Positions 1 to 8,518 are shown, counted from the first letter of the stretch. The stretch: DNA of 64,000 nucleotides from Cellulomonas sp. Root930 (GCA_001429255.1 LMJI01000001.1:1157256-1221255); one strand, 5' to 3'. Made by a program: numbers and translations. Notes: generated from the letters alone by a model not told the origin.

Positions 1-515
1 CAGCCGACGGCGGTGCCCAGCGCGGTGGACAGCGGGACGCCGAGCACGAGCCCGGCGGACGCCCCCGCGGTGACCAGGGCGAGCGCACGACCGGTGACGT
101 GCGGCAGGACGAGCCGCGACGCGTACCCGATGCTCAGCGAGAAGAACAGCGCGTGCGCGATCCCGCCGACCGCGCGCCCGGCGGCGACCAGCCCGAACGA
201 GGGCGCGATCCCGACGAGCGCGTTGCTGACCGTGTAGGCGACGAGTGTGCACAGGAGCAGCCCCTTGCGCGGCAGGCGCCGGGTGCCCAGGGTCAGCGGG
301 ATCGCCAGCGCGGCGACCATGAACGCGTACACGGTGACCAGCAGCCCGGCGATCGACTCGGTCACCTCCAGGTCGGAGCTGATCTGGGGGAGCAGCCCGA
401 CCGGCACGAGCTCGGTGGTGATCGCGACGAAGGTCGCCAGCGTGAGGGCGCCGAGGCCGCCGGCCGCCTCGCCGACCGACCCAGGGCGCCACGTGCTCTG
501 CTCGGTCCCGGTCAC
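1..515 (-). CDS. MFS transporter, N-terminal part (runs off the window)
   Basis: Reading inward from a GTG at 515, the frame stays open to the left edge and gives about 171 residues of a drug-efflux-type major facilitator. Five hydrophobic segments are visible, beginning with a helix containing LATFVAITTELVPVGLLPQ, followed by a loop with TRRLPRKG that fits the conserved basic loop between helices 2 and 3. The Pro/Gly-rich GLVLGVPLSTALG near the cut end resembles the antiporter motif of 12-14 TM exporters. GTG is preferred because the upstream ATG at 523 is followed at once by a stop. The substrate cannot be told; the DHA1/AraJ-like group is my guess. Confidence 0.85.
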   Translation of the reverse strand, partial: MTGTEQSTWRPGSVGEAAGGLGALTLATFVAITTELVPVGLLPQISSDLEVTESIAGLLVTVYAFMVAALAIPLTLGTRRLPRKGLLLCTLVAYTVSNALVGIAPSFGLVAAGRAVGGIAHALFFSLSIGYASRLVLPHVTGRALALVTAGASAGLVLGVPLSTALGTAVG

Positions 516-546
516 CGGCGCATGCTCGCACGCACCCCCGACAGGC

Positions 547-1617
547 TCACAGCGCCCGCTGCCACTCCGCGTCGACGCTCGCCTGCCGGAACCCGAGCGC
601 CACGTTGATCGCGAGCATGTGCGAGTTCTCCTGCGCGTTCCAGGTGTGGATGCGCTCGGCGGCGGGCCGGACGCCGGGGAGCGCGTCGAGGACGGCGATC
701 TTCGCGACCATCCCGAGGCCGTTCCCGCGGTGCTCGCGCAGCACCAGGGTGTCGCCCTGGAACACCACGGCCGGCTTGTCCAGCGGGTACTCGACCATCG
801 AGAACGCCGCGAGCGTCCGGGTGGGCACGTGCTCGACGACTGCCACGAGGAACCCCTGCCCGCGCGAGCGCATGTCGGCGGCGTTCGCGACGACACGGTC
901 GGCGTCCCACGGGTCCTCGACCAGGTCGAGGCCGGCCGACGGGGCGTCGGTGCTCATCCGGGTCTTGAGCACGGCCAGCTCGTCGAGCCACTCGGCGGCG
1001 TACTCGTCCCGCATGGTGTGGACGCGATAGTCGGGTGCGGGATCGCGCCGCAGCGGGCCCAGCACCGACTCGGCGACCGGGAGGTCGAGCACCGAGTGCC
1101 GGACCACCTGCTCGAGCGCGAGCCCGCGGGCGAGGGCGAACCGGGTGGCGTCGTCGTGGAGCGGGATGCGTCCGCTGCCGGTCGGGGACTCGAGGGCGTC
1201 CGGCCCCGGTGGGGGCTCGGGTGCGTAGCTGGAGTCGGAGATGACGACGCGGCGACCGGCGTCGCGGGCGATCTCGAGCCCTGCGTCCCAGAGCGCCGAG
1301 CCGATGCCGCGTCGTCGCCAGTCCGGGTGCACGGCGACGTAGACGACGGCGACGTGCGCGTTGCCGACCAGGGGGAGGCCGATCATCGCCCGTCCGACGA
1401 CGGCCCACGGCTCGCGCGAGCCGCGGGGGACCGCGACGAGCCGGTGGACCTTGCGGTGCGGCTCGCTGAGCGTGGCGCGGGTGGTCGGCACGTCGAGGGA
1501 GAAGTCCGTCGAGCCGTGGATGGCCAGGTCGACGGCATCACCGACGTACACCGTCCCCTCGACCGTCCAGGCGTCGGGGTGGGCGGGGTCCGCGGGGACG
1601 TGCACGAGGTCGACCAT
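547..1617 (-). CDS. Tandem GNAT-family N-acetyltransferase
   Basis: This 356-residue cytoplasmic protein has two GCN5-type acetyltransferase folds. The first carries the acetyl-CoA loop RRRGIGSALW at about residues 105-115. The second carries REHRGNGLGMVAK near residue 300, followed by the usual helix-strand ending with an Asn (NAQENSHM) and GF. Tandem GNAT proteins are common in actinobacteria; mycothiol synthase is the best-known example, but this protein is not an obvious MshD. The ATG at 1617 begins the conserved part, and longer readings upstream run into low-information sequence. The gene lies just downstream of the DUF6069 membrane gene on the same strand. The acyl acceptor is unknown. 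Confidence 0.85.
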   Translation of the reverse strand: MVDLVHVPADPAHPDAWTVEGTVYVGDAVDLAIHGSTDFSLDVPTTRATLSEPHRKVHRLVAVPRGSREPWAVVGRAMIGLPLVGNAHVAVVYVAVHPDWRRRGIGSALWDAGLEIARDAGRRVVISDSSYAPEPPPGPDALESPTGSGRIPLHDDATRFALARGLALEQVVRHSVLDLPVAESVLGPLRRDPAPDYRVHTMRDEYAAEWLDELAVLKTRMSTDAPSAGLDLVEDPWDADRVVANAADMRSRGQGFLVAVVEHVPTRTLAAFSMVEYPLDKPAVVFQGDTLVLREHRGNGLGMVAKIAVLDALPGVRPAAERIHTWNAQENSHMLAINVALGFRQASVDAEWQRAL

Positions 1618-1655
1618 CGGGCCAGCCTCGTGCCCGTCCCCGCGGCGCGGCAACG

Positions 1656-2066
1656 TCAATGCCGCAGGGCGCGCAGGGCGAGCACCGAGATGGGCACGAG
1701 CGCCAGGTGGCAGCAGGCCAGCGTGACGGTGCTCGCTGTGTCGAAGTCCGCCGGGACGGTCATCACGAGGATCGTCGCGACCGCGAGCACGGGGGCGACG
1801 ACGAGCGCGGTGGGGATCGCCCAGGACCATCGCCGGAGCAGTGCGGCCACGGTGAGGCCCACGAGCAGCGGCACCGCGGTGAACCCCGCGACGGTCAGGG
1901 CGTCGACGGTCGACGGCGACCCGCCGGCCGCCGTGAACTCGTAGTCCGCCCCCGCCGCCCGCCCGATCCCGTAGATCGCCAGGTTCACGACGACGGCGAC
2001 GAGGACCGCGCCGACCACGACGACCGTGGCGGGCCGCGTGCGCACCCGCGTGGCGGTGGCGGTCAC
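1656..2066 (-). CDS. DUF6069-like four-helix membrane protein
   Basis: A 136-residue integral membrane protein with four predicted helices: VVVVGAVLVAVVVNLAIYGIG, a short helix at TVAGFTAVPLLVGLTVAALL, WAIPTALVVAPVLAVATILV, and TLACCHLALVPISVLALRAL. This matches the layout of the small actinobacterial DUF6069 family, whose function is unknown. Its ATG overlaps the stop of the SRPBCC gene (ATGA at 2063-2066), so it is the third gene of an arsR-SRPBCC-DUF6069 operon and probably answers to that ArsR repressor. Confidence 0.8.
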   Translation of the reverse strand: MTATATRVRTRPATVVVVGAVLVAVVVNLAIYGIGRAAGADYEFTAAGGSPSTVDALTVAGFTAVPLLVGLTVAALLRRWSWAIPTALVVAPVLAVATILVMTVPADFDTASTVTLACCHLALVPISVLALRALRH

Positions 2067-2518
2067 TGCCGGACCAGGAACGCCTCGATGCGGTCGAGCG
2101 CCCCGACCCAGACCTCCTGCCCGAAGAAGTCGCGCACCTCGACGGCCGGGAATCCGCTCTGCACGATGGTCATGAGGGTGCCGCCGTCGACCGCCTCGAA
2201 CGTGATGTCGACGTGCGTGGTCATGGACGAGCCGTCCGGGCCGCCCCCGGACGACTCGGTGACCAGCCGGTGCGGGCGGTCGATGACCAGGAACGTCTGG
2301 GTCTCGTGGAAGAGGGTGTCGCGGTCCGGTCCCCAGACGGCGGTCTGCTGGCCGCCGACGCGGAGGTCGACGGTGATCTCCACGATCCCGGGCGTCTCGT
2401 CGAGGATCGAGAACCAGATCTTCTGCTTCTCCGCGTCGGTGTAGGCGTCGAACACCTGCTCCGGGGTGGCGGGGAGGACGCGCGTCATGCGCAGCTCGAG
2501 CGTGTCGGTGGTCGTCAT
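2063..2518 (-). CDS. SRPBCC / AHSA1-domain protein
   Basis: A 151-residue START-like (SRPBCC) protein of the AHSA1 type. Hallmarks are the opening strand and helix RVLPATPEQVFDAYTDAEKQKIWF, the central strand FEAVDGGTLMTIVQSGFP, and a C-terminal amphipathic helix (VWVGALDRIEAFL). Such proteins form a hydrophobic cavity for a small ligand or act as Hsp90-cochaperone-like modules; no reaction can be assigned. The ATG at 2518 overlaps the TGA of the upstream ArsR gene by one base, so the two are translationally coupled. ArsR-SRPBCC pairs of this kind are widespread in actinobacteria. Confidence 0.88.
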   Translation of the reverse strand: MTTTDTLELRMTRVLPATPEQVFDAYTDAEKQKIWFSILDETPGIVEITVDLRVGGQQTAVWGPDRDTLFHETQTFLVIDRPHRLVTESSGGGPDGSSMTTHVDITFEAVDGGTLMTIVQSGFPAVEVRDFFGQEVWVGALDRIEAFLVRQ

Positions 2519-2850
2519 CAGTCCGTGCCCTTCTGGAGAGTGAAGTAGGCCTCGAGACCGTCGAGTCGACGCTCCCAGAGCCGCTGGTAGAACGAGATCC
2601 ATGCCATGGCGTCGTCCAGTCGCTCCTCGCCGAGCCGGCACTGCCGGGACCGGCCGACCTTCTCGGTGCGGACGAGGCCCGCGTCCTCCAGGACCCGCAC
2701 GTGCTTGGTCATCCCCGTGAGGGTCATGCCGTGCGGCTCGGCGAGCTCCCCGATGCTGGCGGGGCCGTCTCCGAGTCGCGTGAGGATGTCGCGCCGGGTC
2801 GAGTCGGCGAGCGCCGAGTAGATCCGGTCGAGAGTGTCATGCTGAACCAT
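2518..2850 (-). CDS. ArsR-family winged-helix repressor
   Basis: A 110-residue winged-helix regulator. It opens with a dimerisation helix (LDRIYSALADSTRRDIL), then the recognition helix region GELAEPHGMTLTGMTKHVRVLEDAGLV and the wing RTEKVGRSRQCRL. There are no CxC metal ligands, so it belongs to the non-metal ArsR group that partners SRPBCC proteins. The start at 2850 is chosen because GGTG sits at a fair distance upstream; an in-frame ATG at 2862 adds four residues but lacks a ribosome site. A palindrome lies directly over the start codon, implying autorepression of the three-gene operon. Confidence 0.9.
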   Translation of the reverse strand: MVQHDTLDRIYSALADSTRRDILTRLGDGPASIGELAEPHGMTLTGMTKHVRVLEDAGLVRTEKVGRSRQCRLGEERLDDAMAWISFYQRLWERRLDGLEAYFTLQKGTD

Positions 2851-2870
2851 GTGGTTCACCATACGACACT
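2833..2870. promoter_or_regulatory. Probable ArsR operator over the start codon
   Basis: A perfect dyad GAACCA-TG-TGGTTC lies at 2844-2857. It is flanked by an outer inverted pair AGTGTC (2833-2838) and GACACT (2865-2870) whose centre is offset by one base. It covers the start codon of the ArsR gene, a position that would block transcription or initiation when the repressor is bound. The dyad is seen directly; its use as an operator is inferred. Confidence 0.65.
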
Positions 2871-2908
2871 GAACCGATTGGTGCAATGACGGGCCGTAGG
2901 ATCGTGGG

Positions 2909-3241
2909 GTGCGAGCGATCAGAGGGAAGGTCGGCGTCGTCGCGGCCGTGGTGCTCGCGGTGGCGCTGGCGCTGTCCGTCCTGGCCGGGCTCGGGACGCG
3001 ACCGACCGGGATCCCCGACGACGGACCGTGGGCGGTCCAGCTCACCGAGCCGGAGGGCGACTGGGCCTCGTGCCTCGACGATCCCGCGCTGACCAGCCCG
3101 ACGACCTGGCAGTCGACCGTGACGGCCGTGTTCGCGACGGGAGCGACCGAGGCGGACGTGCAGCGCGTGCTCGACTGCCTCTCCGACGCGATGACCGGCG
3201 GGAGCGTCCAGGTCGGGACCGTCGAGCCGGTGGACGCCTAG
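2909..3241 (+). CDS. Small exported or membrane-anchored protein of unknown function
   Basis: A 110-residue protein starting at GTG 2909. It has a basic N-terminus (RAIRGK) followed by a hydrophobic stretch VVAAVVLAVALALSVLAGLG, which fits an uncleaved signal anchor or signal peptide. The roughly 80-residue acidic outer part contains two cysteines (ASCLDD and LDCLSD) that could form a disulfide. No known family was recognised. It is divergent from the ArsR operon and abuts the convergent LysE gene, ending four bases before that gene's stop. Confidence 0.65.
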   Translation: MRAIRGKVGVVAAVVLAVALALSVLAGLGTRPTGIPDDGPWAVQLTEPEGDWASCLDDPALTSPTTWQSTVTAVFATGATEADVQRVLDCLSDAMTGGSVQVGTVEPVDA

Positions 3242-3245
3242 CCCG

Positions 3246-3857
3246 TCACCGGTCGGTCAGGGCCAGCTTCGCGCCGAGGGCGACGAACGCACCCGCGAAG
3301 GTCCGCCGCATCCACAGGACCACGCGGGGCCGCGACACCACCTGCGACCGGACGGCGGCCGCGCACCCGCCGTAGATGCCGAACACGACGAACGTCATCG
3401 CCATGAACACCCCGCTCAGCGCGACCATGTGCAGCAGCGCACCGGGCTCGTCGGGACGCACGAACTGCGGCAGGAAGGCGAAGAAGAAGAGGGTCAGCTT
3501 GGGGTTGAGCACGTTGAGCAGCACCGCGGACCAGATGACGCGGCCCGCGGAGAGCGGCTCGGTCTGCCCGCTGACGATGATCTCCGACCGGTCCCGCCAC
3601 ATGCGGACCGCCATGTAGAGCAGGTACGCGACGCCCAGGAGCTTGAGCGTCTGGAACGCGACCGCGCTGGTGTTGAGCACCGCGGCGAGCCCGGTCATCG
3701 CGGCGACGACGTGCGGCACGATGCCGAGCGTGCAGCCGAAGGCCGCGACCAAGCTGGCGCGGGTGCCGCGCGAGAGGCCGGCGCTCACCGTGTAGATGAC
3801 GCCCGTGCCCGGGGTCGCGACGATGACCAGGGTGGTCAGCAGGAAGGCCACGGTCAT
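3246..3857 (-). CDS. LysE-family amino-acid exporter (RhtB type)
   Basis: A 203-residue inner-membrane exporter with six hydrophobic segments. The N-terminal signature TPGTGVIYTVSAGLSRGTRASLVAAFGC fits the LysE/RhtB motif (PGP-like loop, then G-x-R-x-G/A). The central NVLNPKLTLFFFAFLPQFV is the second hallmark (NPK...FFFAFLPQF). The family exports lysine, homoserine, threonine or other small metabolites; the substrate here is unknown. The ATG at 3857 begins the first helix. The gene is the last of a NUDIX-LysE run on the minus strand. Confidence 0.92.
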   Translation of the reverse strand: MTVAFLLTTLVIVATPGTGVIYTVSAGLSRGTRASLVAAFGCTLGIVPHVVAAMTGLAAVLNTSAVAFQTLKLLGVAYLLYMAVRMWRDRSEIIVSGQTEPLSAGRVIWSAVLLNVLNPKLTLFFFAFLPQFVRPDEPGALLHMVALSGVFMAMTFVVFGIYGGCAAAVRSQVVSRPRVVLWMRRTFAGAFVALGAKLALTDR

Positions 3858-3879
3858 GGCCAGCAGTCTGCCCCGCGTG

Positions 3880-4422
3880 CTACCGGGTGGCCAGGACTTC
3901 GTCGAGCACGGTCCGCAGGCGGACCGCGAAGTCGTCGGGCGTGCCCGCCGGGAGGTCGTCCACGTCGAACCACGCCACGTGCTCGCTCTCGTCGCTGACC
4001 ACGGGCACCGCGCCGGCGGGCGCGTAGGCGACGAACCCGACGTCCCAGTGCACGCGGCACCGACCGAAGGCGGCGGACAGTTCGTGGCGGTGCACGTCGG
4101 CGGGCAGAGGACCGCCGGGGAGCAGGTCGACGATGCCGCCCTCCTCACGGGCCTCCCGGTAGGCGGCGTCGGCCAGCGAGGTGTCACCGGGCTCCAGATG
4201 GCCACCCAGCTGCACCCAGAACTGCCCCTTGCGGTGGAAGCAGAGCAGCACGCTCGACAGGTCCGGTGTGAGGACGAAGCAGCTGGCCGTGAGGTGCTCC
4301 GGGGCCAGCGAGCGGTCGACCGCGGCCGGGCCCGACGCGGCCACGAACGCGCGGTACTCCTCCAGCAGCCCGGCCTGCGCGAGGTCGCGGGGGGTCCAGG
4401 CGTCGAGCACGTCGGTGTCCAC
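3880..4422 (-). CDS. NUDIX hydrolase
   Basis: A 180-residue pyrophosphohydrolase domain protein. The NUDIX box runs from GGHLEPGDTS through YREAREEGG (about residues 73-95), with the REAREE core that binds divalent metal. An N-terminal extension of about 50 residues (DTDVLDAWTPRDLAQAGLLEEYRAF) precedes the fold, as in a NUDIX group common in actinobacteria. It starts at GTG 4422, which directly precedes the conserved N-terminal helix. Substrates of such proteins include nucleoside diphosphate derivatives; none can be assigned from sequence. Confidence 0.9.
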   Translation of the reverse strand: MDTDVLDAWTPRDLAQAGLLEEYRAFVAASGPAAVDRSLAPEHLTASCFVLTPDLSSVLLCFHRKGQFWVQLGGHLEPGDTSLADAAYREAREEGGIVDLLPGGPLPADVHRHELSAAFGRCRVHWDVGFVAYAPAGAVPVVSDESEHVAWFDVDDLPAGTPDDFAVRLRTVLDEVLATR

Positions 4423-4486
4423 CGCGGCAGCGTACGGTGCCCGCTCCGAGTGGCCGGTCGGCGGAGCCGGGCTCATACTCGCCGAC

Positions 4487-5461
4487 GTGACGATCCCCCA
4501 CGAGACGCCCGCCGAGCAACGCCTCGACCATGCCCCGCTGCGGTCGGCGGTCATCGTCAACCCCAACCGGGTCGAAGGTCTCGACGAGCTCCGCGCCGGC
4601 ATCCGGGAGCAGCTGGCCGAGGCCGGCTGGCCCGAGCCGGCCTGGCTGGAGACGACCGCGGAGGACCCCGGCACCGGCCAGGCGAAGCAGGCGGTGGCCG
4701 ACGGCGCCGACGTGGTGTTCGTCGCCGGCGGCGACGGGACGGTGCGCGCGTGCATCGACGGGCTGGCCGGCACCGAGGCGGCGCTCGCGATCCTGCCGGG
4801 CGGCACCGGCAACCTGCTGGCCACGAACCTCGGCATCCCCACCGACACGATCGAGGGCGTGCAGCTGGCCCTGGACCGCGGCCGCCGGCTGGTCGACCTG
4901 GGGGAGGTCGAGGGCCAGACGTTCGCCGTCATGGCCGGGATGGGCCTGGACGCGGCGATGGTGGACGACGCCCCCACCAAGCTCAAGGCCGTCATCGGCT
5001 CCGTGGCGTACGTGTACTCGGCGCTCAAGCACCTGAACGACGCCGAGATGAAGGTCGAGGTCCAGGTCGACGACTACCCCGTGCTGCGCCGCCGCGCCCG
5101 CACGGTGCTCGTCGGCAACGTCGGCCGCCTGCAGGGCGGGGTCAACCTGCTGCCCGACGCCGAGCCCGACAACGGCCAGATGGACGTCGCCGTGCTGGCG
5201 CCGAAGAACCTGGGCCACTGGATCCAGACCGCGGTCGGCGTCCTGCGCCCGGGCCGCAACAAGGTGCCCAACATGGAGGTGCTGCGCGGGTCGCGGATCA
5301 CCATCACGAGCGACCGCCCGCAGCCCCGCCAGCTGGACGGCGACGTCATCGACCCGTCGACCACGCTCGACGTGACGGTCCGCCCGGACACCCTGTGGGT
5401 GTGCGTCTACCAGCCGGACACGTCCGAGGACCTCACCGAGGGCGCACCGGTCCAGGACTGA
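4487..5461 (+). CDS. Diacylglycerol kinase / sphingosine-kinase-like lipid kinase
   Basis: A 324-residue DAGK-catalytic-domain protein. The ATP-binding motif is VFVAGGDGTVRACIDGL (around residues 80-96), followed by ILPGGTGNLLATNLGIP, the second conserved loop of the YegS/DgkB/BmrU superfamily. The C-terminal half (RTVLVGNVGRLQGG and LLPDAEPDNGQMDVAVL) forms the beta-sandwich with the usual P-D-A...D-G-x-(L/M)-D signature. These kinases phosphorylate diacylglycerol or related lipids at the membrane face. Start GTG 4487 lies in the divergent gap from the NUDIX gene. It converges on the universal stress gene, the stops being adjacent. Confidence 0.92.
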   Translation: MTIPHETPAEQRLDHAPLRSAVIVNPNRVEGLDELRAGIREQLAEAGWPEPAWLETTAEDPGTGQAKQAVADGADVVFVAGGDGTVRACIDGLAGTEAALAILPGGTGNLLATNLGIPTDTIEGVQLALDRGRRLVDLGEVEGQTFAVMAGMGLDAAMVDDAPTKLKAVIGSVAYVYSALKHLNDAEMKVEVQVDDYPVLRRRARTVLVGNVGRLQGGVNLLPDAEPDNGQMDVAVLAPKNLGHWIQTAVGVLRPGRNKVPNMEVLRGSRITITSDRPQPRQLDGDVIDPSTTLDVTVRPDTLWVCVYQPDTSEDLTEGAPVQD

Positions 5462-6385
5462 TCACAGCTCGTCGTGCGGCACCACCAGCACGGGGACCGG
5501 TGAGTGCCGGATGATTCGCGTCGCGTTGGTGCCCAGGAACACGCGCCGCAGCGCGCCGGCGCTCGACGAGCCGAGGATGAGCAGCTCGTTCGGCAGCCAG
5601 TCGACGGACGTGAGCGCCTCCCACCAGCTGCTGCCGGACGCGACGACGAGTTCCACGTCGTCGTCGAGGTCGCTGCCGAGCCGGGCCTGCAGGGCGTGCT
5701 GCGCGTCGACCATCTGGGCGCGCCACTGCTCGTTGACCTCCGCCTCGATGTCGGTGCCGATCTCGGGGGGGTACATGGTGGGCGACCGCACGCCGAACGT
5801 GGCGATGCGCAGCCCGACGTCGATCTCGCGGGTCAGCCGTGCGGCCCACCGGACGGCGGCGGACGCGAGGTCGGTGCCGCTGAACGAGCAGGTGAGACGG
5901 TGCGCGACCACGTCGGCCGCCGGGCCTGGCGGGCACCGGTAGGAGTGCGGCGCGATGGCGAGCGGGACCGGCGACGAGTGCAGCAGGTAGTCGGCGGTGG
6001 ACCCGATCACCACCCGCCCCGGGGTGCCGGTGGGCGACGAGCCCAGCACCAGGGCGGTCGCGTCCCGCTCCTCGGCGAGGACGGCCAGCGCCCGCGGCGT
6101 CGAGCGGTCGTGCAGCCGGACGAACTCGATGGTCAGGTCGTCGGCGCGCCCGCCGAGGGCGTCGAGCACGGCGGCCTCCGCCTCGTCGGCCCGGGCCTGG
6201 ACCCACTCCTGCATCTCCCCGTCGACCCGCGCCATCGACGGCACCGTCCAGCCGGGCGGGACGACGGTCGCGATGACGAGTACGTCCGGGCCGGTCGCCT
6301 CCGGCAGCGTGCGGGCCAGCGTGACGCCGAGGTCGATGGCACCGTGGGAGTCGCCGAACGGGTTGGCGCCGACGACGATCGTCAT
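5462..6385 (-). CDS. Tandem universal stress protein (two UspA domains)
   Basis: A 307-residue cytoplasmic protein made of two UspA repeats. The first ends in LVLGSSPTGTPGRVVIGSTADYLLHSSPVPLAIAP and the second in LLILGSSSAGALRRVFLGTNATRIIRHSPVPVLVVP. Each carries the G-2x-G-9x-G(S/T) ATP-binding signature and the terminal P-V strand. ATP-binding Usp proteins modulate growth arrest, dormancy and transporter activity. The ATG overlaps the stop of the upstream amino-acid permease (ATGA at 6382-6385), so the pair is co-translated. Usp next to APC permeases is a recurrent arrangement and suggests that the Usp regulates the transporter (inference). Confidence 0.93.
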   Translation of the reverse strand: MTIVVGANPFGDSHGAIDLGVTLARTLPEATGPDVLVIATVVPPGWTVPSMARVDGEMQEWVQARADEAEAAVLDALGGRADDLTIEFVRLHDRSTPRALAVLAEERDATALVLGSSPTGTPGRVVIGSTADYLLHSSPVPLAIAPHSYRCPPGPAADVVAHRLTCSFSGTDLASAAVRWAARLTREIDVGLRIATFGVRSPTMYPPEIGTDIEAEVNEQWRAQMVDAQHALQARLGSDLDDDVELVVASGSSWWEALTSVDWLPNELLILGSSSAGALRRVFLGTNATRIIRHSPVPVLVVPHDEL

Positions 6386-7842
6386 CGCACGTCCTCGTCC
6401 TGCAGGATCCCGGCCTCCGCCGCGCGTTGCAGCACCGAGTGCTTGCGCCCCCAGAGGAAGTAGAACGCGAGCACCACGGAGAGCCAGAGCAGGAACCAGG
6501 CGTACGTGTACCAGTGCAGGCCGGACAGGATGTAGAGGCAGGCCAGCACGGCGAGCGCCGGGGTGACCGGGTAGCCGGGGACCTTGAACCCGCGGGGCAG
6601 GTCCGGACGGGTGCGACGGAGGATGACCACGCCGACCGAGACCACGATGAACGCGATGAGCGTCCCGATGGACACCAGGTCCCAGAGGTAGTCGAGCGGG
6701 ACGAACGCGGCCAGCACCCCGACCACGCTCGCCACGATGACGGTGTTGTTCACCGGCGTGTGCGTGCGCGGGTTGACCCGGGCGAACGACTTCGGCAGCA
6801 GGCCGTCGCGACCGATGGCGAACAGGATGCGCGTCTGCCCGTACATCGTCACCAGGGTCACCGAGAAGATCGAGATGACCGCACCGGCGGACAGGATGGT
6901 GCCCGGCCAGGTGGCGCCGACCACGTCCTCGAGGATCTTGGCCAGGCCGGCCTCGCCCTGCTCGGTGTCGCTGAACGCCTCCCACGGCTGCGTGCCCAGG
7001 GCCGACACGGCGACCAGCACGTAGATCGTGGTGACGATCGCCAGCGCGCCGAGGATCGCGCGCGGCATGGTCTTCTGCGGGTCGCGCACCTCGTCGCCCG
7101 CCGTGGAGATGGCGTCGAGCCCGATGAACGTGAAGAAGATCGTGCCGGCGGCGGCCGTGATCCCGGTGACCCCCATGGGGGCGAAGTCCGCGAAGTTGTC
7201 GGCGTTGAACCCCGTGAAGGCGACCGCCACGAAGAGCACCAGCACCGCGAGCTTGATGATGACCATCGCGGCGTTGACCTTGGCGGACTCCGACGCACCC
7301 CGGATCAGCAGGACCGCGCACAGGGCGACGAGGACCAGCGCCGGCAGGTTGATCAGGCCCGGGTCGGCGTCCCACGGCGCGGTGGACAGCGCCGTCGGGA
7401 TCTCCCAGCCGATCAGGTTGTTCAGGAGCTGGTTCAGGTAACCGCTCCACCCGACCGCCACGGCTGCGGTGGAGACGCCGTACTCGAGGAGCAGGCAGGC
7501 CGCGACCCCCATCGCGACCACCTCGCCGAGAGTCGCGTACGCGTAGGAGTAGGTCGACCCGGAGACGGGCACGGCCGACGCCATCTCCGCGTAGGACAGC
7601 GCGGACAGCCCGGCCGCCAGGCCGGCCAGGAGGAACGAGATCACCACGGCGGGACCCGCGTCGGGAACCGCCTCGTGCATGACGAAGAAGACGCCGGTGC
7701 CGACGGTGGCACCGACGCCGAACATCATCAGGGTGAACGTGCCGAGCGAGCGCTCCAGGCCCTCGCTGGACTTCGCGCTCGCGGTGGTGATCGGCTTCTT
7801 GCGCCAGATCTGCGACCTGAGGGACACCTGCGGAACCGTCAT
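6382..7842 (-). CDS. APC-family amino-acid permease
   Basis: A 486-residue permease with about 12 helices. It carries the TM1 motif FGVGATVGTGVFFVM (unwound G-A-x-x-G-T-G-x-F substrate site) and the conserved SGSTYSYAYATLGE in TM3. IFFTFIGLDAISTAGDEVRDPQKTMPRAI (TM6 to loop) is typical of the cationic amino-acid transporter and polyamine group. The C-terminus is a short cytoplasmic tail. The ATG at 7842 is preceded by GAGAGG at good spacing. The tandem Usp gene overlaps its stop. Arginine, lysine or a branched substrate is possible, but the sequence alone does not decide. Confidence 0.93.
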   Translation of the reverse strand: MTVPQVSLRSQIWRKKPITTASAKSSEGLERSLGTFTLMMFGVGATVGTGVFFVMHEAVPDAGPAVVISFLLAGLAAGLSALSYAEMASAVPVSGSTYSYAYATLGEVVAMGVAACLLLEYGVSTAAVAVGWSGYLNQLLNNLIGWEIPTALSTAPWDADPGLINLPALVLVALCAVLLIRGASESAKVNAAMVIIKLAVLVLFVAVAFTGFNADNFADFAPMGVTGITAAAGTIFFTFIGLDAISTAGDEVRDPQKTMPRAILGALAIVTTIYVLVAVSALGTQPWEAFSDTEQGEAGLAKILEDVVGATWPGTILSAGAVISIFSVTLVTMYGQTRILFAIGRDGLLPKSFARVNPRTHTPVNNTVIVASVVGVLAAFVPLDYLWDLVSIGTLIAFIVVSVGVVILRRTRPDLPRGFKVPGYPVTPALAVLACLYILSGLHWYTYAWFLLWLSVVLAFYFLWGRKHSVLQRAAEAGILQDEDVR

Positions 7843-8032
7843 GGGCGGGCCTCTCTGAGGGGGCCCACCTGCCCGGGCCGTCGCCGTGTGTCCCGCAACC
7901 GTAGGAGCAGGAGGGACCGGCGGCAAGGCTGGTGGACCCGTACAGGTACCACACTGCCGACTCCCAGAACACGCGCTGAGACGCTGCGCGATTTCCGGTA
8001 CGCACGCATCTGTTTGTCGCTACTGTCCGCGC

Positions 8033-8449
8033 ATGATCATCACAACACTCGCCACCGAGGTGGCCACCACGACCACCAGCGTGAGCCCCGTCCCCGGCGT
8101 CATCGGCGGGCTCGTCGGCTACCTGATCGGCGCGTTCGCGCTGTTCGGGATCTTCAAGAAGGCAGGCGAGCCCACCTGGCAGGCGTTCGTCCCGATCTGG
8201 AACACGATCGTCCTGCTCAAGGTCGCGGGCAAGCCGCTCTGGTGGATCGTCCTGTTCCTCATCCCGATCGTGAACATCGTGATCCTGGTCCTCGTCTACC
8301 ACGCCCTGTCGCTCTCGTTCGGCCACGGGGCAGGCTTCACGGTCGGGCTGGTGTTCCTGCCGATCATCTTCCTGTACGTCCTCGGCTACGACTCCAACCC
8401 CTACCGGGGCGCGGACGCGGCTCAGCCGGTCGGCTACGCCACCGCCTGA
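8033..8449 (+). CDS. Small membrane protein, DUF5684-like
   Basis: A 138-residue protein with three or four hydrophobic segments and the conserved block FKKAGEPTWQAFVPIWNTIVLLKVAGKPLWW, followed by IPIVNIVILVLVYHALSLSFG. This Gly/Trp-rich pattern (KAG.P.W.A..P..N......GKP.WW) is typical of DUF5684, a family sometimes annotated as signal-peptidase-related, function unknown. The -10-like TACTGT at 8021-8026 ends seven bases before the ATG, so the transcript is probably leaderless. A strong hairpin follows the stop. It is divergent from the permease operon. Confidence 0.8.
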   Translation: MIITTLATEVATTTTSVSPVPGVIGGLVGYLIGAFALFGIFKKAGEPTWQAFVPIWNTIVLLKVAGKPLWWIVLFLIPIVNIVILVLVYHALSLSFGHGAGFTVGLVFLPIIFLYVLGYDSNPYRGADAAQPVGYATA

Positions 8450-8462
8450 CACAGCTCTGCGA

Positions 8463-8497
8463 GAGGCGGCCGTACCCCCACGGGGTGCGGCCGCCTC
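8463..8497 (+). terminator. Intrinsic terminator
   Basis: A near-perfect hairpin lies 13 bases after the DUF5684-like stop. GAGGCGGCCG (8463-8472) pairs with CGGCCGCCTC (8488-8497), and an inner ACCCC/GGGGT extends the stem to about 16 pairs with one wobble and a three-base loop. No U-tract follows, as is usual for actinobacterial terminators. Confidence 0.85.
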
Positions 8498-8518
8498 GTG
8501 CGTGGGTGACCATCGCGC

